Shown here piece after piece: positions 57,813-64,000 of a DNA stretch of 64,000 nt (positions are counted from its first letter, which is position 1; each line of letters opens with the position of its first letter). Origin of the DNA: Microbacterium testaceum (lineage in GTDB: Bacteria > Actinomycetota > Actinomycetes > Actinomycetales > Microbacteriaceae); contig NZ_QDFT01000007.1 of the NCBI RefSeq assembly GCF_003075375.1, forward strand, positions 47,907 to 111,906, in the 5' to 3' direction. Position numbers and translations under genes: made by a program. A model generated the notes under the pieces. It made no database searches. It was not told the DNA's origin and was given only the letters and a program-made list of their open reading frames with translations.

Positions 57813-58259
57813 ATGTACACCACAACACTCCGGAGCCTCAGCTTTGCTGCGGCCTTGATGCTTGCCACGACGCTCGCCGGTTGCGACACAGAGGGAGATG
57901 TTCGAATGACGTCAGATCAGGTCCGAGACGCCCTGGAGTCGCTGATTACCGACACAGCGGCACAAATGGGTGACGCGACGTGGGATGAGGTGGTCGGCCG
58001 ACCCTACTCGAAGTCCTGCGGCTCGGAGGAACGGGTCAAGTTCTCTTACTCCATAAACACCTCCCTCGGGGTAGACCCCCGGGCCGATGCCAAGAAGGTC
58101 GCCGATTACTGGCAGAGCCTGGGCATGAGCGTCAAGATATCGGATGGCCCAGTCTTGGCCGTGTTCGGCAGCGGCGGTCCCGTTTCCGCGGTGTCTTTCG
58201 GCACCGGTCCCGCTGTGTATTCGATCTCCGGCACATCGCGTTGCTCGGCCGGCGAATGA
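57813..58259 (+). CDS. small lipoprotein, possible partner or immunity protein
   Basis: 148 residues from ATG 57813, two bases after the hydrolase stop. Signal peptide with lipobox TTLAGC near residue 22. Mature domain has GRPYSKSCGSEERVKFSYS and a penultimate cysteine in SRCSAGE, probably a disulfide. Lower GC like the end of the upstream gene. No family recognised. Position right after a secreted-hydrolase gene suggests either a helper or a self-protection protein; this is inference. Confidence 0.75.
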   Translation: MYTTTLRSLSFAAALMLATTLAGCDTEGDVRMTSDQVRDALESLITDTAAQMGDATWDEVVGRPYSKSCGSEERVKFSYSINTSLGVDPRADAKKVADYWQSLGMSVKISDGPVLAVFGSGGPVSAVSFGTGPAVYSISGTSRCSAGE

Positions 58260-58330
58260 GACACAAACCAGGGCACTACAAGGCGCCTCGTCGACCATCG
58301 CCACCCTCCGACACAGAGACTCTGCCTTCA

Positions 58331-58624
58331 ATGACCATCTCCTTCGACCCCGCCCGCCACGCACAACACCTCAAGGCTCTCGCCGACGCCGACGCCGCCA
58401 TCGAGTCCCACCTGACCGAGCTCGAAACGCAATCCGACGCCCTTCGCGCACAGTGGAGCGGTCAGGCTCAGCAGGCGTATGAGCGCACCCATGCGCAGTG
58501 GTCGTGGCACATGCTCGACCGACGCGCCACTCTCAAGGCCGCGAGCGACGCCGCGCGGAAGGCCGCCGAACTGCTCGTCGATGCCGATCGCAGGGTCACG
58601 CAGTCGTGGCACTCCCTCAGCTGA
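58331..58624 (+). CDS. WXG100 family type VII substrate
   Basis: 97 residues from MTISFDPARHAQHL; the upstream in-frame extension overlaps the lipoprotein stop region and is unlike the family. Two helices around a WSG turn (LRAQWSGQAQQAYERTHAQW). Size and motif are those of ESAT-6-like proteins. GC is back to the background level. Last gene of the cassette and followed by a terminator. Confidence 0.85.
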   Translation: MTISFDPARHAQHLKALADADAAIESHLTELETQSDALRAQWSGQAQQAYERTHAQWSWHMLDRRATLKAASDAARKAAELLVDADRRVTQSWHSLS

Positions 58625-58639
58625 ACAGACAGCAAAAAA

Positions 58640-58672
58640 GAAAGCCCCGGGCCTCTCGACCCGGGGCTTCCC
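58640..58672 (+). terminator. terminator of the type VII-like cassette
   Basis: AAGCCCCGGG, short loop, CCCGGGGCTT. An A-run on the left also makes it usable from the minus strand. Confidence 0.8.
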
Positions 58673-58733
58673 CATCCCCCCACTGGCTCTCAGTACCGCC
58701 CTCGGTCCCCCGACCGAGCAGGCAAGACTGTTT

Positions 58734-58946
58734 TCACAGATAACTGCGGTGGCGGCTCGACGCGGCGGCAGGCGCGGCCACGACGAGTGCGGCGACGAGC
58801 AGAAGAACTCCGGTGTCGCCGTGGATGGTCAGCATGACGACGCCGGCCACCGCGAGGACGACGACCGTCGCCCACAGCATGATGGTGACCAGGGGTGTCG
58901 CCCAGAGCGGCAGGGCTGCTGCCTGCTGCGTGTAGTCGTTTCGCAT
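58734..58946 (-). CDS. 70-residue two-span membrane protein
   Basis: From MRNDYTQQAAAL, chosen because GAGGAG precedes it. Two spans, LWATPLVTIMLWATVVVLAV and TGVLLLVAALVVAAPA, with a short GDTG turn. No family recognised. Lies between the type VII-like cassette (convergent) and the sugar importer operon. Confidence 0.6.
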   Translation of the reverse strand: MRNDYTQQAAALPLWATPLVTIMLWATVVVLAVAGVVMLTIHGDTGVLLLVAALVVAAPAAASSRHRSYL

Positions 58947-59058
58947 TGCTCCTCGCCTTTGAGACGCGTACGGAAGTACTTCGGCCTGTCGATCTGTAGC
59001 TTCTTCGGAACCCTCACCGGAACGGTTTGGATGCCGATGCACAAACCATACGCCAGAC

Positions 59059-59076
59059 GTCCCCCTTTTGGGGGAC
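59059..59076 (-). terminator. short hairpin downstream of the ABC permease
   Basis: GTCCCCC-TTTT-GGGGGAC lies 36 bases beyond the stop of the last gene of the sugar-importer operon. Confidence 0.55.
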
Positions 59077-59111
59077 ATTGTGCGGGCGAGACAAAATTGA
59101 TACCGCTGCGT

Positions 59112-60014
59112 CTAGCGGATGCCGCTGCGCGCGAACCCCTGCACGAAGTACCGCTGGAACAGCAGGAACAGCAGCACCATGGGCACGACCGAAATGAGCG
59201 CCAACGCCATGCTGGCGCTGTAGTCCGGCGTCGACTGCCCCTTCAGATACAGCAGCCCGATCGGCAGCGTGAACAACGCCGGGTCCTTCAGGGCGATGAG
59301 CGGCCACGCGAAGTCGTTCCAGCTGCCCAGCAGCGTCAGCAGCGTCAGCACTGCGATGAGCGGCTTGCTCAGCGGCAGCACGATCTGCAAGAAGGTTCGC
59401 AAGTGGCCCGCCCCGTCCATGCGCGCCGCCTCGATTAGCTCCTCGGGAATGCTCAAAAAGAACTGCCGTGCCAGAAACAGTCCGAATGCGGCGGCCGCTC
59501 CCGGCAGGATGACCGACCAGTACGTCCCGGTCAGTTGCAGCCCGGTCACCAAGCGGAACTGCGCGACCATGATCGCCTGCACCGGAATCATCATCGTCGC
59601 GAGAGCCAGGATGAACAGGATGCCGCGGCCCGCGAACCGGATGCGAGCGAACGCGTACCCGGCCAGCAGGTTCACGATCACCGTCAACGCCGTGACGAAC
59701 GCGCCGATGACGAGCGAGTTGGTGAACCACTCCGCGATCGGAAAACGGGCGAAGAGCGCTGCGAAGTTCTCGGTGCTGAAGGTACTCGGCCAGAACTGCA
59801 CCCCGCCCGGGCGGAACACCTCTCCGCGCGGCGAGAAGGCGATGACGACCATCCAGTACAGCGGAAAGAAGATCACCGTCGAGGCGACGACGGCAAGGGC
59901 GATGCGGATGCCGAGCCCCAGCGCTGAGCCGTCGCGGCGTCGCCGGCGTCGCGGTGACGGGCTCTGCGGAGGTTCCCCCAGCGGGGCGATCTGCGTGAGC
60001 GTGGAAGAAGTCAT
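59112..60014 (-). CDS. sugar ABC transporter permease (MalG type)
   Basis: 300 residues from MTSSTLTQIAPLG. Six spans; the cytoplasmic EAA loop reads EELIEAARMDGAGHLRTFLQIVLPLSKP, the contact for the ATPase. The last residues FVQGFARSGIR are typical of MalG-like proteins. Last gene of the phosphotransferase-SBP-MalF-MalG operon. Substrate probably an oligosaccharide. Confidence 0.93.
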   Translation of the reverse strand: MTSSTLTQIAPLGEPPQSPSPRRRRRRDGSALGLGIRIALAVVASTVIFFPLYWMVVIAFSPRGEVFRPGGVQFWPSTFSTENFAALFARFPIAEWFTNSLVIGAFVTALTVIVNLLAGYAFARIRFAGRGILFILALATMMIPVQAIMVAQFRLVTGLQLTGTYWSVILPGAAAAFGLFLARQFFLSIPEELIEAARMDGAGHLRTFLQIVLPLSKPLIAVLTLLTLLGSWNDFAWPLIALKDPALFTLPIGLLYLKGQSTPDYSASMALALISVVPMVLLFLLFQRYFVQGFARSGIR

Positions 60015-60022
60015 GGTTGTCC

Positions 60023-60949
60023 CTACTCGACGGTGTCGCGCGAGCGGCTCGTGCGCCACTGGAGGTACGTGAACACGAGGGTGAGGAGCAGGATGACGAC
60101 ACCCAGTGCGGCGCCGTACCCCTGCTCGCGGATCTGGAAGCCGTTGCGGTACGCGTAGGTGCCCAGCACGGACGTCGAGAACCCCGGCCCGCCGCCGGTC
60201 ATGACGAACACGATGTCGAACACCTGGAACGACGCGATCACGTTCATGATCAGCAGGAAGAACGTCGACGGTCCCACGAGCGGCGCGGTGATGCTGCGGA
60301 AGAGCTGCCACCGCCCCGCGCCGTCGAGGCGGGCGGCCTCGTACAGCTCCGGCGACACGCTCTGCAATCCCGCCAGATAGATCACCATGTTGAACCCGAT
60401 GCGCAGCCAGATCGCCGTCACCATCACCGAGACGAAAGCCGCGGTGCCGTCGGACTGCCACGCGATCGGCGCCGCCCCGAGCGACGTGAGCGCTTTGTTG
60501 ATGATTCCGGAGCCCTCGCTGAAAATCGTGACGGCGATCATTCCGGATGCCACTCCCGAGATGACCAGCGGCAGCACGATGATCGTGCGGAAGACGCCCT
60601 TCGCCGGCAGCACCGAATTGAGAAGAACGGCCAGTCCGAGACCGCCGAGCAGTTCGACCGGCACGGTGATGAGGGTGAACAGCAGTGTATTGCCCAGGCT
60701 TTGCCAGAACACGGGGTCGCCGACCATGCGCGCGTAGTTGGCCAGGCCCACCCACTCGGGGTCGCCGAATCCGCGCGAGCTGGTGAACGACAGCTGCACC
60801 GCGAAGACGATCGGCACGAACAGGAACAAGCCCATCAAGAGCATGTTCGGCGCGATGAACCCGTACCCGGTCAGCGCTTCTTGCACGCGCGCCCGCCGCG
60901 GCCGCCGTGTCGAGGCGACGGGACGACCGCGGACGGACGCGACGGTCAC
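60023..60949 (-). CDS. sugar ABC transporter permease (MalF type)
   Basis: 308 residues from GTG 60949, which overlaps the stop of the binding-protein gene by four bases. EAA loop PELYEAARLDGAGRWQLFRSITAPLVGP; six spans beginning GYGFIAPNMLLMGLFLFVPI. Eight bases separate it from the MalG-type gene. A longer open frame upstream runs through the binding-protein gene and is not coding. Confidence 0.93.
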   Translation of the reverse strand: MTVASVRGRPVASTRRPRRARVQEALTGYGFIAPNMLLMGLFLFVPIVFAVQLSFTSSRGFGDPEWVGLANYARMVGDPVFWQSLGNTLLFTLITVPVELLGGLGLAVLLNSVLPAKGVFRTIIVLPLVISGVASGMIAVTIFSEGSGIINKALTSLGAAPIAWQSDGTAAFVSVMVTAIWLRIGFNMVIYLAGLQSVSPELYEAARLDGAGRWQLFRSITAPLVGPSTFFLLIMNVIASFQVFDIVFVMTGGGPGFSTSVLGTYAYRNGFQIREQGYGAALGVVILLLTLVFTYLQWRTSRSRDTVE

Positions 60950-62241
60950 GAGCCGGTCGCCTGTCGGATGCCGGAGGTGATGTTCGCGAGGGTGTCGGCG
61001 GTGCTCTGCCCGTTGACGAAGGCCGCCTCGAGCTGGTCCTGCATCGACACGGCGATCGCGGCGAGCGACGGCGAGGTGAGCTGCTTGACGTCGCTCGGCT
61101 GGATCGTCGTCGCCTGCTCGACGAACACCGGCATGACATCGGGGCGCACCGCGAACGGAATGGACGACGGATCGATGTCGACCCGGGTGGGCAGCTCGTT
61201 CGTGGCCGCGCAGAAGGCGGTCATGTTGTCGGCATCCGTCATGAACTTCAGGAACTTCGCGGCGAGCTCGGGCTGCGCCGAGGACTGCGTCGCGACCAGG
61301 GCGTTGCCGCCGAGGTCGGTGGCGCCGCGGTCGTTGACGGGCATGGGCAGCGCGGTCCAGTCGAAGCCGGCGAGGTTCTCGATGTCGGGGACGACGAACG
61401 AGCCGACGAAGGCCATGGCGACGGACTCCTCGGTGAAGAACGAGTCGGCGTAAGTGGCGGCCTTGACCGAACTGGTGGGCGGCACCCAGCCCTTCTCGAA
61501 GAACGATCGGGTGAAGTCGAGGGCTTCGGTGCCGGCGGCGGAGTCGATCTCGGGGGTGGTGCCGTCTTCGCCGAGCAGGGCTCCGTCGGCCTGGAACAGC
61601 CAGCTCAGCCACCGGGGTGTGCCGCCCAGCTGCCAGTTGTAGACGAAGGGGTACGTGTCGGCGGGGAGGGATGCCTTGAGCTTCGCCGCGACGTCGGCGA
61701 ACTCGTCCCACGTCCAGGCGTCGGCCTGGGTGGTCGGCAGGTCGGTGATCCCGGCGGCGCTGAGCAGCTGCGTGTTGACGAGGAGCGCCGAGACGTCGGT
61801 CTGGTGCGGGACGCCGTAGGGCGTGCCGTCGTACGACACCGCCTCCCACATGGCGGGGGTGAACTGCTCGACCTCTTCGGGCGTGAAATAGGGGCTGACG
61901 TCGAGCAGCTGATTCTGGCTCGAATAGACGCCGAGGTTGCCATAGTCGACGCGGAAGATATCGGGGGCATTGCCCGCCGACAGTTGCGCGTCGATGTTGC
62001 TGAACATCTGGTCATAGGGCACGACATTGAGCTGGACGGTGACGCCCTCGTTCTCGGACTCGAATTGCGAGACGAGGCTCTCGAATGCGGTCTGCTCGGA
62101 TTCGCTCGCCCAGGTGGTGAAGGTGAGCGTGCCTTCTTGCTGTGCGGTGGAGCCTCCGCCGGTGAATCCGGTGCAGGCGCTGAGCGACAGGGCGGTCACG
62201 GCCGCGAGAGAAAGCGCGCTCAGCATTCTGGTGTGATTCAT
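60946..62241 (-). CDS. extracellular sugar-binding lipoprotein
   Basis: 431-residue family 1 solute-binding protein. Lipobox LSLSACTGF near residue 23 gives a lipid anchor. Typical segments are TLTFTTWASESEQTAFESLV, GNAPDIFRVDYGNLG and the conserved TWDEFADVA-like AWTWDEFADVAAKL. It captures a sugar for the two permeases downstream. ATG overlaps the stop of the phosphotransferase gene by four bases. Confidence 0.93.
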   Translation of the reverse strand: MNHTRMLSALSLAAVTALSLSACTGFTGGGSTAQQEGTLTFTTWASESEQTAFESLVSQFESENEGVTVQLNVVPYDQMFSNIDAQLSAGNAPDIFRVDYGNLGVYSSQNQLLDVSPYFTPEEVEQFTPAMWEAVSYDGTPYGVPHQTDVSALLVNTQLLSAAGITDLPTTQADAWTWDEFADVAAKLKASLPADTYPFVYNWQLGGTPRWLSWLFQADGALLGEDGTTPEIDSAAGTEALDFTRSFFEKGWVPPTSSVKAATYADSFFTEESVAMAFVGSFVVPDIENLAGFDWTALPMPVNDRGATDLGGNALVATQSSAQPELAAKFLKFMTDADNMTAFCAATNELPTRVDIDPSSIPFAVRPDVMPVFVEQATTIQPSDVKQLTSPSLAAIAVSMQDQLEAAFVNGQSTADTLANITSGIRQATGS

Positions 62242-63362
62242 GGTTCTTCTTTCGTGTCAGCGAGCGTCGGGCTGTGGGGCAGCCGTTCGAGCTCTTTCTC
62301 GACGAGGGTCACGAGCCCGTGGGGGCCGAGGATTCCGTCGAGCATCCGGAAGGGGGCAGGGTCTGAGGGGTCGCCGTCGAGGGCGGCGAGAAACGACGAG
62401 GTGGCGTCTTCGATAGCGCGCACGCAGCCGAAGCGGATGACGCGCTCGCGGTCGATGGCGACGTCGTGGCCGTATCCGTCGCGGAACAGCTCGCGGTGCT
62501 TCTCGGTGAGGGGCGCATCGAACATGACGCCCAGTTCGACGAGCATCAGGTCGACCTCGCGCGGGGCGATGGTCGCTTCGTCGAAGTCGATGAGCCACGG
62601 GCGTCCGCCGTCGTCGAGCAGTACGTTGCCCAGGTGGGGGTCGCCGTGGGCGGTGACGCGAGTGGTGGGCCGTCGGGTGCGCTTGAGCTGCCGGGCGACG
62701 GCGGCGAGGTGGAGCAGCCGGGGGTGGGCGGCATCCCATCTGCTGGTGAGCTCGGGGGCCACGTCGCGGCGGTAGGCCCGGTCGACGGTGTCGATCAGGG
62801 CGCGGGGAGAAGAAGAAGAGCGACGGATGCCACTGCGCTGCGGCCGCACCCCCTCGGGGACGGGCTGGTCGTGCACCGCGCGCAGGACGCGTCCGAGTTC
62901 GCGCCAGTCGACGTGGTCGGGTCCGAGGTCGACCGCGTCGGCGCCGTCGACCCAGTGCGAGACAGTGATGAGGTATCCGGCCGCGGTGGCCCACAGCGCT
63001 CCGTCGCGAGTGGGGACGGGTTGCAGCACTCCCCCGGCGGCGGCGAGTCCCGTGGATCCTGCGAGCGACAGCCCGAACTGCACGTCGCGTGAGGTGATCT
63101 TGAGCGCGTAGCGCGCTCCCCCGGCGTCGACGCCGGTCCACATGGTCGCCGCGGAGTCCCACCCGCCCTCGAACCGCTCGAGGCCGGTCAGGTCGAGGTC
63201 GTACTGCTCGCGAAGCAGACGGGCGACGCCCGCGGGGGTGGACACGTCGGCAGGCGCGCCGCTGAGGGCGTCGCGAGGTGCCCCTGCCCCCGAACGCCGT
63301 CCTCCGTTGGTGCCGGCCCCCATGGCCGTTGAACGTTCCACTGTGGGGTCAGCCTGGACCAC
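62238..63362 (-). CDS. phosphotransferase (APH/choline-kinase fold) in sugar-import operon
   Basis: 374 residues from GTG 63362; ATG 63323 or GTG 63341 are likelier if the GAACGTTC operator at 63329-63340 lies upstream of the start. Kinase fold with ATP-contact ALKITSRDVQF, catalytic TAHGDPHLGNVLLDD and metal-binding LIDFDEATIAPREVD. It heads the operon with the importer genes and overlaps the binding-protein start. Position suggests that it phosphorylates the imported sugar; antibiotic phosphorylation is possible but less likely. Confidence 0.85.
   Translation of the reverse strand: MVQADPTVERSTAMGAGTNGGRRSGAGAPRDALSGAPADVSTPAGVARLLREQYDLDLTGLERFEGGWDSAATMWTGVDAGGARYALKITSRDVQFGLSLAGSTGLAAAGGVLQPVPTRDGALWATAAGYLITVSHWVDGADAVDLGPDHVDWRELGRVLRAVHDQPVPEGVRPQRSGIRRSSSSPRALIDTVDRAYRRDVAPELTSRWDAAHPRLLHLAAVARQLKRTRRPTTRVTAHGDPHLGNVLLDDGGRPWLIDFDEATIAPREVDLMLVELGVMFDAPLTEKHRELFRDGYGHDVAIDRERVIRFGCVRAIEDATSSFLAALDGDPSDPAPFRMLDGILGPHGLVTLVEKELERLPHSPTLADTKEEP
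63329..63340. promoter_or_regulatory. LacI-type operator candidate
   Basis: TTGAACGTTCCA, with a perfect GAACGTTC core and central CG, as in LacI-family sugar operators of actinobacteria. Located at the head of the sugar-import operon. No LacI gene is in the window. Confidence 0.5.
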
Positions 63363-63411
63363 CGGCGCTCAGACGGATGGCTCTTGACAGCGGCGGTCGT
63401 CTCTGAGCGGG

Positions 63412-63696
63412 CTATGAGCGTTCCCAGTCCCCCACGATCCAGTCGGCGAGGGATGCCACGTGCTCCGCGACGCGCACGTGGTCTGCGCTTACGCGCCAGG
63501 CGGCGAAGGCCGCGGCGTCGGCGAACGTCCCGTCCTCGACGATGACGCGTCCTTTTCGCGTGTCGAGCGACAGGGCGATGTCCCACGCGGTCACTCCCGG
63601 CTGGTCGCCGAGCCCGCGCAGCAGGTCGATCGCTCGAGACACGTTCGGGTCCGTGACGTCGTCACGGACCCGGAACAGCACAACGTGTCGGTACAT
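63412..63696 (-). CDS. Dabb (stress-responsive A/B barrel) domain protein
   Basis: 94 residues. Starts MYRHVVLFRVRDDV, with VTAWDIALSLDTRKGRVIVEDGTF and HVRVAEHVASL; this is the ferredoxin-like Dabb dimer domain. Its ATG directly follows the TAG stop of the epimerase remnant (TAGATG), so they were co-translated. Function unclear in most bacteria. Confidence 0.88.
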   Translation of the reverse strand: MYRHVVLFRVRDDVTDPNVSRAIDLLRGLGDQPGVTAWDIALSLDTRKGRVIVEDGTFADAAAFAAWRVSADHVRVAEHVASLADWIVGDWERS

Positions 63697-63843
63697 CTAC
63701 TCGCGGATGGTGTCGACGTGGTCGCGATACCAGGCGACCGTGCGCTCCATGCCCTCTTCGAGCGAGATGGAGGCCGTCCACCCCAATGCTCGCTCCCGGT
63801 CAACGACGCCCCAGGCGGCGACGGGTGCCACGTGGTCCGGTAC
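63697..63843 (-). pseudogene. C-terminal fragment of an SDR-family NAD-dependent epimerase/dehydratase
   Basis: The last 45 or so codons read PVAAWGVVDRERALGWTASI...EEGMERTVAWYRDHV, the characteristic end of extended short-chain dehydrogenases that act on nucleotide sugars (LGW, LEEG, WYRDH). Upstream of about 63843 the frame gives Cys/Arg-rich nonsense and no Rossmann fold. The gene therefore looks truncated by a rearrangement, or the remainder is shifted beyond the edge. Directly coupled to the Dabb gene. Confidence 0.65.
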
Positions 63844-64000
63844 CCGCCTACACCTGCAACAGCATAAAGCCGCAGATCAAGTCGTGCGTGCGCACCTAGG
63901 GCCCGCGCACTACTCCACGGGTTGATGTAGTCGTTTGCTGGCGCCCAGCGATAAACCACCTTGATCCTTCGGCAAGGCGGCGACGGGCGCACCCCAAAGA
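63844..64000. other. unassigned sequence at the right edge, lower GC
   Basis: Composition differs from the rest (TTATGC, AAATG-type words, more A/T third positions). On the minus strand a 30-codon open end (63910 to the edge) reads GAPVAALPKDQGGLSLGAS and stops at TAG; it could be the end of another gene. No family recognised. The GC-rich words GTCGCCGCC before 63843 and at 63975-63990 resemble each other. Confidence 0.35.

Noticed and set aside
55539..58672. tRNA-fMet as an integration site for the type VII-like cassette
   Set aside because: No duplicated tRNA 3' end was seen downstream and there is no integrase in the interval.

Overview
The window is high-GC actinobacterial chromosome. 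Gene content points to Microbacteriaceae, most likely Microbacterium: DUF3039 and DUF7882 small proteins, an FtsE with a long tail, a tmRNA tag ending in ALAA, a DUF222/HNH (13E12-type) endonuclease, Ku/LigD and maltokinase. This placement is inference from family recognition; no search was run. There are no rRNA genes, CRISPR arrays or recognisable transposases.

Layout, left to right. (1) 1-6.5 kb: ilvD-ilvB-ilvN (branched-chain amino acids; ilvN runs off the left edge), then otsA-otsB (trehalose). (2) 6.5-12.4 kb: a long inverted repeat, a small membrane protein, a CoA-transferase/thiolase operon divergent from an IclR regulator, and a MarR-MFS pair. (3) 12.4-20.8 kb: hydrolase, DUF222/HNH protein, NUDIX enzyme, repeat-rich spacer, tRNA-Lys, hisN plus a lipoprotein, YaeQ, tmRNA, a SIMPL protein and SmpB. 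(4) 20.9-25.4 kb: ftsEX, prfB and an MFS exporter. (5) 25.5-39.4 kb: surface and repair region, with a duplicated RCC1/Ig-like Tat protein, quinone oxidoreductase, tRNA-Leu, DedA, the Ku/LigD end-joining pair, a calcium-repeat membrane protein, GNAT, a CDF metal exporter and an eight-repeat Tat protein. (6) 39.4-50.7 kb: murI-rph-rdgB, pncB, DUF3039, an ABC exporter whose ATPase carries a histone-H1-like basic tail followed by an acidic tail, an EcsC-like protein, maltokinase, and a MarR / small membrane protein / DUF7882 unit. (7) 50.9-55.7 kb: HtrA protease, an aminotransferase broken by an in-frame TGA, a nitrilase-family enzyme, DUF6328 and initiator tRNA. (8) 55.7-58.7 kb: a compact type VII secretion substrate cassette (EspC-like protein, WXG/DUF1023 hydrolase, lipoprotein, WXG100 protein) behind a perfect palindrome and with lower GC in its middle. 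(9) 58.7-64 kb: a sugar ABC importer without its own ATPase but with an attached phosphotransferase, a Dabb protein, and at the right edge the C-terminal remnant of an SDR epimerase abutting unrelated lower-GC sequence.

A recurrent feature is a TANNNT-like -10 hexamer ending exactly six bases before the start codon, seen at about eleven genes. This predicts leaderless transcripts and helped fix several starts. The candidates for something undescribed are the type VII-like cassette with its palindrome, the two Tat-exported repeat proteins (RCC1/Ig and eight-repeat), the H1-like/acidic extension on the ABC ATPase, and the MarR-controlled small membrane protein/DUF7882 unit.
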